A stretch of DNA of 35,711 nt from Bacteroides fluxus YIT 12057 (GTDB lineage: Bacteria > Bacteroidota > Bacteroidia > Bacteroidales > Bacteroidaceae): NCBI RefSeq assembly GCF_000195635.1, contig NZ_GL882691.1, positions 1 to 35,711 of the forward strand, read 5' to 3'. A model generated the notes under the pieces. It was not told the origin of the DNA. It saw only the letters and a program-made list of their open reading frames with translations, and made no database searches. Below, in pieces: positions 18,840 through 25,027 of this stretch (position 1 is its first letter; each line of letters begins with the position of its first letter). The position numbers were made by a program, and so were the translations under genes.

Positions 18840-19478
18840 TCAGGCGTTTGCCGGGCGCAGCACATATAGTTTATGGGTGCCCCGTCCCCGATAATTGATG
18901 CCGCTGTCGGGTTGGGCTGCCCATGCTTTCAGTTCATTGGCGGCGGTTGTCTTCAGCAGGCCGGTCAGGCGGCAGTACTCTGCGACACTCATAAAGGTGT
19001 TTTTCTTCATGAATTCTTTGGCCCGTTCCAGCCGTTCTTCCGGAGCGAACATTTGCGAGGAGCGGCGGCATTTCTTGTATTGCGCCCGTTGCAGGGTGCA
19101 GTGGCCTGCCGTTTCGTACAGCAGCTCCTTGTCAACTCTGAAGTTGATGTCTCTCAGACAGATGCTTGCGGCATTACGCCGGGGAGCCCCTTCCTCTCCG
19201 CTTTCCCGCTCCTTGTCTTTGCGCAGGCCCAACGAGGGGGTGAATACCCCCAGGCCTTCTATTTTTACGGAATACCCTTCGGACATGCTGTGGGCAATTT
19301 CTTCAGTGATGGCTTGTACGAGTCCTTTGATGTCTCCGCGGGTAAAGGAAGTTGCGTACGATACTTTGTCGGCAATGTATTCCAGATCTTTTTGTCCGTA
19401 TAATTGCATTCGCGGATAGAGGATGCGCTTGCCGTCTTCGTTGGGCAGGGTGAGTTCCTGCATGTCATATTCTGCCAT
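18840..19478 (-). CDS. HU-related DNA-binding protein with C-terminal helix-turn-helix
   Basis: 212 residues. Residues about 25-135 are an HU-family fold of the Bacteroidetes HU-related type: YGQKDLEYIADKVSYATSFT, then GDIKGLVQAITEEIAHSMSE, then VKIEGLGVFTPSLGLRK at the place of the HU beta-saddle, then RDINFRVDKELL. Residues about 150-212 look like an added helix-turn-helix: FMSVAEYCRLTGLLKTTAAN followed by a wing-like GINYRGRGTHKLYVL. The usual HU is only about 90 residues. It heads the sbcD-sbcC unit and is preceded by a repeat array. Its role could be nucleoid architecture or regulation; the sequence does not decide this. ATG 19478 is used; the in-frame ATG at 19466 is also possible. Confidence 0.82.
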   Translation of the reverse strand: MAEYDMQELTLPNEDGKRILYPRMQLYGQKDLEYIADKVSYATSFTRGDIKGLVQAITEEIAHSMSEGYSVKIEGLGVFTPSLGLRKDKERESGEEGAPRRNAASICLRDINFRVDKELLYETAGHCTLQRAQYKKCRRSSQMFAPEERLERAKEFMKKNTFMSVAEYCRLTGLLKTTAANELKAWAAQPDSGINYRGRGTHKLYVLRPANA

Positions 19479-19488
19479 AGGTCAGTAG

Positions 19489-19683
19489 ATGTTAATGTAT
19501 GGATTTCCCGCTGTTAAGAGAAAAAGTCCTTGGTGTTAAGGAAAAAGTTTCCCGGTACAAGGAGTAAACTTTCCCGATACAAGGAGTAAAGTTTCTCTTA
19601 ATAGGGAGTAAACTCTGTTCAAAGCCTGTGAACGGATATTCACAAGGCTTGAATATGTATTCGCGCGGCTTGAATATATGTTC
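19489..19683. repeat. Tandem array of nine 21-22 bp units
   Basis: Read on the - strand, three 21 bp units (each starting GAACATAT, GAATACAT or GAATATCC and containing TTCAAGCC or a variant) run into six 22 bp units with the pattern (c)GGGAAACTTTACTCCTTGTA. On the + strand two adjacent units share ACAAGGAGTAAA at 19558-19569 and 19580-19591. The units have drifted, with the middle ones best conserved. The array ends 10 bases before the ATG of the HU-related gene, so it fills its promoter or 5' leader. Confidence 0.8.
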
Positions 19684-19876
19684 GCAGTGCGAAGTTAGAG
19701 AATGTTTTCCAAGTAGGCAAGAGAATTGTTCATTAACTCCCGGCATATTTTTTTCAGACACGGAATTCCAAGATATGTAAAATCTGGGAATTCCGTGTAA
19801 TCTTGTGTCGTGAGAGCATAACATATAAGCTTTCGGACTCCTCGTTTACAGGGCCTTGCTGCTGTTTTTTTAATTT
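19684..19876. other. Rest of the non-coding gap with a long hairpin
   Basis: This stretch belongs to the 398-base gap 19479-19876. It holds a long inverted repeat: ACACGGAATTCC (19758-19769) with GGAATTCCGTGT (19787-19798), continued inward after one mismatch by AGAT/ATCT (19771-19774 with 19782-19785), giving a 7-base loop. There is no T-run on either exit: on the - strand an A-run follows. It is therefore not a standard terminator for the M56 gene, although its position after that gene would suit a 3' end structure. I see no convincing gene here. Confidence 0.6.
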
Positions 19877-21577
19877 TTATTTCTCAATGTACGCTTCCGC
19901 AATGGCCTCTTTTACATCTTTGACTATGCCTATCCACATGTCCGGTTGAACCTTGAAGCGGACGGTAAGATTGTCTCCGGCAGATGCTTTACAGGCAATA
20001 ATCTCCTTTTTTAATTCATTGATGGAGATGTTCTTTAAAGTCTTCAGCTCGGTTCCATTGGAGTGGACAAGGCGTACTTCTATAGGTAGAGAAGTTTTCC
20101 TGTTTTTGACGGTAGCCTCCTTGGTGGTTTGGGGTTCGGCAAAGGTTACTAAAATGGGAAAAGCCTTATCCAATGCAGCCTCATTCAGTCCCTTATCTTT
20201 TGCCACTTCTTTGCGCAACCGGAGATATACATCTTTGATGGTAGCCAGATAAAGGGTTGCTGCTCCGGTCTGTGTGCCGCGGTCATAATGCACTGTTAAT
20301 TCCGGACGGAACGGGCTGTTGTTCTTGGTGGCCTTTTGGTATCCTTTTTTCAATAAAGCGCTCAGCTGTGTGCGAATGAAATCGCTGTTTTCTTTCCATC
20401 CGGTTGTTGGATTTCTTTCATTGTCTACCATTACCTGGTTCCTCATATTGATGAATACGGCATGCGTTTCCCCTGACTTGCCGGCTTTTGAGACTTGCTC
20501 TTTCAAAGCGTCCTGCTTTTTCCGGGCAAAGAACTGTTCAAGCAGTTCCCATTCTTCTTGAGGGGAAGAGGTCTGTTTCATACTTTCCGGTTTCACTACT
20601 TGTTCCACCGTTTTTTTTACTTCCGGCAGTGCAAACGCCATCAGCGTTGCTGCAGCTACGGGCACGAACAGCAACAGCTTCAGCCGTGCCCAGTTGTTTG
20701 TTCTTCTTCTTAACATCATATTGATACGATTTTTAAGTTTGCTGTGAGTCAGTCCGCTCGCCATAGAGTAGAGCCTTGTGCCAACGGATTTTCTTACAAG
20801 CAAAAGTTGATATTGGGTTGCATCGATGCCATGGGCCAACACGCCGTAATCGGCTTCGTATTCATGGATTTCCCGTAGCTCGCGCATTAAAAGCCAGACG
20901 GCGGGATTGAACCAATGAAAGATAATCAGGATTTCCATTCCTATCAAGTCGAGTGTATGACGGTATTGCAGATGGATTTCCTCGTGGAGGAGTATTGCAT
21001 CTGCATATTGGTTGTAATCCTCTTGTGAAAGAACGATGGTGTTTCCCCAACTGAAAGATGAAATCTTTTCGGGGCAAACAATCAGCCTGTACTTTTTATG
21101 GCTGCATCCGGGATATCGGTGAATCAGCCTCCACATTCTCCAAGTGGATAACGAGAAGAACAGAAGCGCAATTCCTGCTCCCGATATATAGAAAATTCCT
21201 AAAAAAGTACTCCACGAAATGGAGAACGGTGGTTGCCAGACAATCTGTCCGGTACCTGTCTCTTCTTTCATAACCTTGTTCGATTCGGCTGTTGCACTAA
21301 CTGTTACGGCTTCCGCATGGATGTCCCCTGTCGTTTTCGGGTTTTCCGTTTCGGGAATCAATATATTGCGGACAATGGAGATCGGTTGTTGCAACATTGG
21401 TGCGGTAGAGACATTGCACTGCATGAATGGCAGTAAGGTGCAACATGCGGCGCCCACCAGCAATACTATTCTGTTTGTACGGAATAATGTGTCCGTCCTG
21501 AAGAACATCCTGAACAGAAAGTAGAGGAGTACCAGGCAGAGGGTGGACTGGAATATGTAGAATAATAGGGCTCCCAT
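19877..21577 (-). CDS. M56 (BlaR1-like) membrane metallopeptidase with ExbD-like tail
   Basis: 566 residues. The first 60 residues give two membrane helices, then a spacer, a third helix (about 124-147), the zinc protease motif HEEIH at 198-202 with the downstream HEYEADYGVL Glu, a helix near 205-225, and a last helix about 298-318 (LKLLLFVPVAAATLMAFALP). This is the BlaR1/MecR1 layout. In BlaR1 the C-terminal sensor is a penicillin-binding domain; here the 240-residue tail has no SxxK-type site. It looks instead like two copies of an ExbD/TolR-like periplasmic fold (AVFINMRNQVMVDN...DFIRTQLSALLKKG, and LPIEVRLVHSNG...NLTVRFKVQPDMWIGIVKDV). The partner repressor gene lies 8 bases upstream. 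Known family role: on sensing, the protease triggers loss of the BlaI-type repressor. The ligand is unknown. Confidence 0.85.
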   Translation of the reverse strand: MGALLFYIFQSTLCLVLLYFLFRMFFRTDTLFRTNRIVLLVGAACCTLLPFMQCNVSTAPMLQQPISIVRNILIPETENPKTTGDIHAEAVTVSATAESNKVMKEETGTGQIVWQPPFSISWSTFLGIFYISGAGIALLFFSLSTWRMWRLIHRYPGCSHKKYRLIVCPEKISSFSWGNTIVLSQEDYNQYADAILLHEEIHLQYRHTLDLIGMEILIIFHWFNPAVWLLMRELREIHEYEADYGVLAHGIDATQYQLLLVRKSVGTRLYSMASGLTHSKLKNRINMMLRRRTNNWARLKLLLFVPVAAATLMAFALPEVKKTVEQVVKPESMKQTSSPQEEWELLEQFFARKKQDALKEQVSKAGKSGETHAVFINMRNQVMVDNERNPTTGWKENSDFIRTQLSALLKKGYQKATKNNSPFRPELTVHYDRGTQTGAATLYLATIKDVYLRLRKEVAKDKGLNEAALDKAFPILVTFAEPQTTKEATVKNRKTSLPIEVRLVHSNGTELKTLKNISINELKKEIIACKASAGDNLTVRFKVQPDMWIGIVKDVKEAIAEAYIEK

Positions 21578-21585
21578 AGCAGTCG

Positions 21586-21954
21586 CTATTTAGTGTTTTT
21601 CTTACTTTCTATCTTTTCAATCAATGCTTTCAGTTCATCCAAGGGCATGCCTTCTTCTTCAATAAAGGCGGACACTACATTCGCGAAGGAATTGTTGTAA
21701 TATTGAGAAACAACTTCATTCAGTGCCGAACGTTTATACTCTTTTTCTGAGACCACGGGATAGTATTGATAGGTGTTCCCGTATGCCTTGTAGCCGACAA
21801 ACCCTTTTTCTTCCAGTCCTCGTACTAAAGTGGATACAGTATTGTAGTGTGGTTTGGGCTCTTCGTAAAAAGCTAACAGTTCGCGGACAAACATAGGGCC
21901 TTGTTCCCAGAATATTCGCATGATTTCTTCTTCTTTTGCAGTCAGTCTTTTCAT
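21586..21954 (-). CDS. BlaI/MecI/CopY family transcriptional repressor
   Basis: 122 residues. Winged helix from MKRLTAKEEEIMRIFWEQGP to about residue 75, with the typical recognition segment PHYNTVSTLVRGLEEKGFVGYK and the wing GNTYQYYPVVSEKEY. The C-terminal helices (SFANVVSAFIEEEGMPLDELKALIEKIE) form the dimer domain, where the family is cleaved or inactivated by its partner protease. It is followed by that partner after 8 bases. A -7 box and several dyads lie just upstream, so autorepression is likely. Beta-lactam response is not implied, since the partner lacks a penicillin-binding sensor. Confidence 0.95.
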   Translation of the reverse strand: MKRLTAKEEEIMRIFWEQGPMFVRELLAFYEEPKPHYNTVSTLVRGLEEKGFVGYKAYGNTYQYYPVVSEKEYKRSALNEVVSQYYNNSFANVVSAFIEEEGMPLDELKALIEKIESKKNTK

Positions 21955-21985
21955 GGTTCCTTTCCTTATTATTGGTTATGTGCTA

Positions 21986-22071
21986 CAAATATAATGATTG
22001 TTTTCTAACAAACAACTACTATTAATAGTTGTTCAACTGTTACATGTAGTAATTTAACTAATATTATTAGT
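21986..22071 (-). promoter_or_regulatory. Promoter and operator cluster of the BlaI-type repressor
   Basis: On the - strand TATATTTG (complement of 21986-21993) is a perfect -7 box. At 19 bases upstream is GTTG (complement of 22013-22016), close to the -33 TTTG. This falls in an interrupted palindrome AACAACTA-N7-TAGTTGTT (22011-22033), whose centre CTATTAATAG (22019-22028) is itself palindromic. Two more dyads follow: TACATGTA (22041-22048), which resembles the TACA/TGTA half sites of BlaI and MecI operators, and ACTAAT-ATT-ATTAGT (22057-22071). Confidence 0.65.
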
Positions 22072-22123
22072 AGTTCTTTGGTTTATCTTGTTTTTTATGG
22101 AATCGGAGGGGTAGCGGTTGGGT

Positions 22124-22161
22124 ATAAAAAAAGATTGCAAGATCAGAATCTTACAATCTTT
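22124..22161 (-). terminator. Rho-independent terminator of the beta-barrel gene
   Basis: A 14 bp stem (22130-22143 with 22148-22161) has one C/A mismatch that becomes a G-U pair on the - strand RNA, a 4-base loop and a - strand T-run (A-run at 22125-22131). It ends the - strand transcript from 22736. Confidence 0.88.
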
Positions 22162-22170
22162 ATAGGTCTC

Positions 22171-22208
22171 AGGAAAGGAAACCGGATTTTATTTCCGGTT
22201 CTTTTCCT
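22171..22208 (-). other. Second hairpin after the beta-barrel gene
   Basis: Near-perfect inverted repeat (AGGAAAGGAAACCGGA 22171-22186 with TCCGGTTCTTTTCCT 22194-22208, one bulge). It lies between the stop at 22224 and the terminator at 22124. There is no T-run. It may protect the mRNA 3' end. Confidence 0.5.
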
Positions 22209-22223
22209 CAAGAGAAACCGGAA

Positions 22224-22736
22224 TTAAAATTCGTAGTGGAAACCGAAAGAGAGATCTTCACTGGTAAAGGAAAATCCGTATCCGTTTTCTCCATACATAT
22301 AGTCATCCCTGTATCCCAGGAAGCCGCATTTTGCCAACAGGCTGAAATGCTTGTTCAGCTTGACTGCGATGCCCGGACGGAAGCCGATTTCAAATCCGTT
22401 GATATTGTCTGAATCTTCCACTTTGTAGGTGGAGAATCCGAGGCCGCCGTCAATGAACAGGCGGACAACCTTATTTTCGTAATATGAATAGCGTGCGTAA
22501 GGAGCCAATGCAAAACCATTGCTGCTGATATCTTCTTTTTCTTGATGCAGGAACGTCAGATTACCACCCACAGCCCATTTCTCGTTAAAGTTATATCCTA
22601 CTTCCGGAGATAATGCAAAAGTAGTTGCATCGGCATCGTCATTATGCCATAAACTGATTTCGCCACCCATGTACACTTGTGCTTTTACAGACAAAGTTGC
22701 CAGTACGACAAACAAAAACAAACCAATCTTTTTCAT
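22224..22736 (-). CDS. Outer membrane beta-barrel protein
   Basis: 170 residues. Signal peptide about 1-19 (MKKIGLFLFVVLATLSVKA, then Q). The mature part is a series of short alternating strands of an 8-stranded-type small barrel (YMGGEISLWHNDD, ALSPEVGYNFNEKWAVGGNL, FALAPYARYSYY, VRLFIDGGLGFSTYKV, EIGFRPGIAVKLNKHFSLLA, LSFGFHYEF). It ends in Phe, the usual C-terminal barrel signal. This is the OMP_b-brl/OmpX-like class, with no enzyme motifs; the role could be structural or adhesion. It has a very good promoter (22813-22844) and its own terminator, so it may be strongly expressed. Confidence 0.88.
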   Translation of the reverse strand: MKKIGLFLFVVLATLSVKAQVYMGGEISLWHNDDADATTFALSPEVGYNFNEKWAVGGNLTFLHQEKEDISSNGFALAPYARYSYYENKVVRLFIDGGLGFSTYKVEDSDNINGFEIGFRPGIAVKLNKHFSLLAKCGFLGYRDDYMYGENGYGFSFTSEDLSFGFHYEF

Positions 22737-22782
22737 TTTTTCTTTTACCTTTTAGTTTATAAATTGTTGTTGGTTATCCATG

Positions 22783-22797
22783 CAGGAATATTTCCTG
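22783..22797. other. Small hairpin in the beta-barrel 5' leader
   Basis: CAGGAA-TAT-TTCCTG is a perfect 6 bp stem with a 3-base loop in the - strand leader, between the promoter and the ATG at 22736. It may stabilise the mRNA. Confidence 0.4.
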
Positions 22798-22812
22798 TAT
22801 TTTTTCGGGGCG

Positions 22813-22844
22813 CAAAAGTATAGCTAATGTTTCTCTTGAACAAA
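22813..22844 (-). promoter_or_regulatory. Promoter of the beta-barrel gene
   Basis: Near-ideal Bacteroidetes promoter on the - strand: TTTG (complement of 22841-22844), 20-base spacer, TACTTTTG (complement of 22813-22820). It gives a leader of about 70 bases. Confidence 0.85.
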
Positions 22845-22894
22845 TTTTTAGTTAGATTTTTATAAAATAAAGGAGCTGGAAGTTGATAAAATAT

Positions 22895-22902
22895 TACTTT
22901 TG
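22895..22902 (+). promoter_or_regulatory. -7 promoter element for the MFS gene
   Basis: TACTTTTG, followed by CGCCC, 40 bases before the ATG at 22942. It is the mirror image of the - strand -7 box at 22813-22820. No good -33 TTTG is seen at the expected distance. Confidence 0.65.
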
Positions 22903-22941
22903 CGCCCGGTAAAAAGATCGTTTTATAGGTTGTTTTATAGT

Positions 22942-24084
22942 ATGAAGAAGAGTCTTATTGCGTTGGCATTCGGCACCCTGGGTTTGGGAATTGCCGAATT
23001 CACCATGATGGGTATCCTGCCTTACGTGGCAGCTGATCTGAATATCAGTATCCCTGTTGCAGGTCATTTTATTTCGGCGTATGCCTTAGGGGTGTGTACA
23101 GGTGCTCCCATATTGATTTTAGCCCGTAAACATCCGTTGAAGCGCATTCTTTTGGTTTTGATGGCTTTAATGCTGATAGGTAATCTGGGTGCATCTTTGG
23201 CATCTGGATATTGGATGTTGCTGGCGGCACGTTTTATTTCCGGACTTCCCCATGGGGCGTATTTCGGTGTGGCTTCTATTGTAGCCGGAAAACTGGCTGA
23301 CAAAGGGAAGAATTCTGAAGCCGTTTCCATCATGATAGCCGGAATGACTGTGGCAAACCTGTTTGGTGTGCCGTTGGGAACTTCTTTGAGCCATTTGATA
23401 TCCTGGCGTATTCCTTTTTTACTGGTAGGCTGCTGGGGGATGATTGTGCTCTATTATATATGGAGGTGGGTACCTGATGTGGAAGGACTGGAAGATACCG
23501 GTTTCAAGGGACAGTTCCGTTTTTTAAGGAAACCGGCTCCATGGTTGATTCTGGGAGCTACGGCTTTGGGTAATGGCGGCGTGTTTTGCTGGTACAGCTA
23601 TATTAATCCGTTGCTGACTCATGTTTCCGGCTTTAGTGTTGAAAGTGTTACTGCCTTGATGGTTTTGGCCGGTTTTGGTATGGTAGTGGGAAATCTGGTG
23701 AGTGGCAGGTTGTCCGACCGTTACACGCCTGGCAGGGTAGGTACGGTTGTACAAGGAATGATATGTGTCATTCTGCTGTTGATTTTCTTCCTTTCTCCCT
23801 ATCCGTGGCTTTCAGCATTATTGATGGCCTTGTGTACAGCCGGACTTTTTGCCGTATCCAGTCCGGAACAAGTGCTGATAATCCGTGTAGCGCCGGGAGG
23901 AGAAATGTTGGGCGGTGCCTGTGTACAGGTGGCTTTCAATCTGGGCAATGCCATAGGGGCCTATGTAGGAGGTATAGCGGCCAGCGGCGATTACCGCTAT
24001 CCGGCATTGGCAGGGGTGCCTTTTGCACTGGTAGGTTTCGTCTTATTTTTCATCTTCTATAAGAAATATCAAGCCAAGTATTAA
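22942..24084 (+). CDS. MFS transporter (AraJ/sugar-efflux type)
   Basis: 380 residues from the ATG at 22942 (MKKSLIALAFGTLGLGIAEF). A longer frame from a TTG at 22900 would begin inside the -7 box and is rejected. Twelve membrane helices are expected. The N-terminal LGLGIAEFTMMGILPYVAADL, GHFISAYALGVCTGAPILI, the cytoplasmic RKHPLKRILL loop (in place of the usual GxxxDRxGRR), ARFISGLPHGAYFGVASIVA and LFGVPLGTSLSH are typical of the AraJ/YdhP-like drug or sugar efflux branch (DHA1). The substrate is unknown. It is divergent from the beta-barrel gene; no clear terminator follows. Confidence 0.92.
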   Translation: MKKSLIALAFGTLGLGIAEFTMMGILPYVAADLNISIPVAGHFISAYALGVCTGAPILILARKHPLKRILLVLMALMLIGNLGASLASGYWMLLAARFISGLPHGAYFGVASIVAGKLADKGKNSEAVSIMIAGMTVANLFGVPLGTSLSHLISWRIPFLLVGCWGMIVLYYIWRWVPDVEGLEDTGFKGQFRFLRKPAPWLILGATALGNGGVFCWYSYINPLLTHVSGFSVESVTALMVLAGFGMVVGNLVSGRLSDRYTPGRVGTVVQGMICVILLLIFFLSPYPWLSALLMALCTAGLFAVSSPEQVLIIRVAPGGEMLGGACVQVAFNLGNAIGAYVGGIAASGDYRYPALAGVPFALVGFVLFFIFYKKYQAKY

Positions 24085-24093
24085 GTGTTTCAA

Positions 24094-24101
24094 TAATTTT
24101 G
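24094..24101 (+). promoter_or_regulatory. Possible -7 element for the lipoprotein pair
   Basis: TAATTTTG followed by CG, 40 bases before the first lipoprotein start. No -33 TTTG at the right spacing. Moderate support only. Confidence 0.45.
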
Positions 24102-24140
24102 CGTAAGTTTGTCCACAAGTATTAACTAAACCCGATAAAT

Positions 24141-24563
24141 ATGAAAACTTTGAATTACGTGAAAATATTGCTGCTATGTATGCTTACCTTTAGCTTTGCA
24201 TCATGTGGAGACGAATATTATACAGATGATTATCTGAGAAATAGTGATGACAAATTGTGTGGAAAGACATGGGTAGATGAATATACTACTGAAGAGAATG
24301 AACTTTGCAAACATCAGTTGAAATTTGCGAAAGATTATAGCGGAAGAGAAGTCTTTCAATTCTACCGGAATGGAGAAAACCGCCCTTATAAGGAAAATTC
24401 CTATACTTTCGATTGGAAATGGACGGATTCGGCTATGGAAAACCTGGAAATAAATTATGGTGCCGGTGACATTGTTTATTTTGATAACGTCTGGGTGCGT
24501 GAACATAATCTTCAGGGAAAGCTGAATGGGGCGATTGTGATGTTTGTGGATGCTAATTTATAA
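24141..24563 (+). CDS. Small lipoprotein, unknown function
   Basis: 140 residues. Lipoprotein signal peptide with lipobox FASC; lipidated Cys at 22, followed by GDEYYTDD, an acidic stretch like the Bacteroidetes surface export signal, so it is probably an outer-surface lipoprotein. The mature 118 residues alternate short strands (TWVDEYTT, HQLKFAKD, EVFQFYRN, YTFDWKWT, NLEINYG, IVYFDNVWV, LQGKLNGAIVMFVD), as expected of a lipocalin-like or small barrel fold. I do not recognise a named family. The next gene, 17 bases on, shows the same strand order, suggesting a duplicated pair. Confidence 0.75.
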   Translation: MKTLNYVKILLLCMLTFSFASCGDEYYTDDYLRNSDDKLCGKTWVDEYTTEENELCKHQLKFAKDYSGREVFQFYRNGENRPYKENSYTFDWKWTDSAMENLEINYGAGDIVYFDNVWVREHNLQGKLNGAIVMFVDANL

Positions 24564-24580
24564 ATAATGATATTTGGTGT

Positions 24581-24988
24581 ATGGATAATGTATTGAGATA
24601 TGCAAAATTGATGTTTTTGTGTTTAGGCATATTGACATTGACTTCATGTGAACCGGATGATGAGGCTACGTTTGATGATTTGGTAAGATATGGTTGGGCG
24701 GGTGATTTAGGATTCTCCGATAAATATGGAGAACCGTTACAGAGCGGATTGGTTTTGGACAGAGATGGTTTTGGTGTTGATGACCAATGTTATTTTGACG
24801 ATTTAAATCATGTTGCTTTTTCATTACAGGTTCGTTGGATGCTGGTAGATGGAGTACTGTCATTGGACTACGGTAATGGTTATCCCTTGCTGGAAATCTA
24901 TGATGTGTACATATATGGAGATGAACTGACCGGTATATTATACGTGGATGGGGTTCGGGATGGTCCGGTAACCTTATATAGATATTAA
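24581..24988 (+). CDS. Small lipoprotein, likely paralogue of the preceding one
   Basis: 135 residues. Lipobox LTSC with Cys at 23, then EPDDE, a clear acidic surface-export signal. The remainder resembles its neighbour in layout: a Trp near the start (YGWAGDLGF), a D-x-D-G-F segment, then FSLQVRWML, LSLDYGNG, IYDVYIYGDELTGILYVDG. The neighbour has YTFDWKWT, LEINYGAG, YFDNVWV and LQGKLNG in the same order. Function is unknown. It ends just before the bidirectional terminator at 24991. Confidence 0.72.
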   Translation: MDNVLRYAKLMFLCLGILTLTSCEPDDEATFDDLVRYGWAGDLGFSDKYGEPLQSGLVLDRDGFGVDDQCYFDDLNHVAFSLQVRWMLVDGVLSLDYGNGYPLLEIYDVYIYGDELTGILYVDGVRDGPVTLYRY

Positions 24989-24990
24989 AA

Positions 24991-25024
24991 AAAGGCGAAG
25001 CATTTTAATTGCTTCGCCTTTTTT
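24991..25024. terminator. Bidirectional terminator between lipoprotein and RluA-type genes
   Basis: A 12 bp perfect stem (24991-25002 with 25010-25021) with GGCGAAGCA in the arm and a 7-base loop. It has T-runs on both strands (T 25019-25024; A 24987-24993). The gene on each side ends within 5 bases, so it serves both converging transcripts. Confidence 0.9.
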
Positions 25025-25027
25025 GTT

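Noticed and set aside
19489..19683. CRISPR array
   Set aside because: Units are continuous and degenerate with no unique spacers, and no cas gene is present.
19492..19824. A 110-residue - strand open frame with repeated short peptides (FSLTPRT, YSLYRET, IFKPREY)
   Set aside because: It is a by-product of the 21-22 bp repeat array plus the hairpin. The unit lengths shift the reading phase, there is no good start context, and the peptide has no family look.
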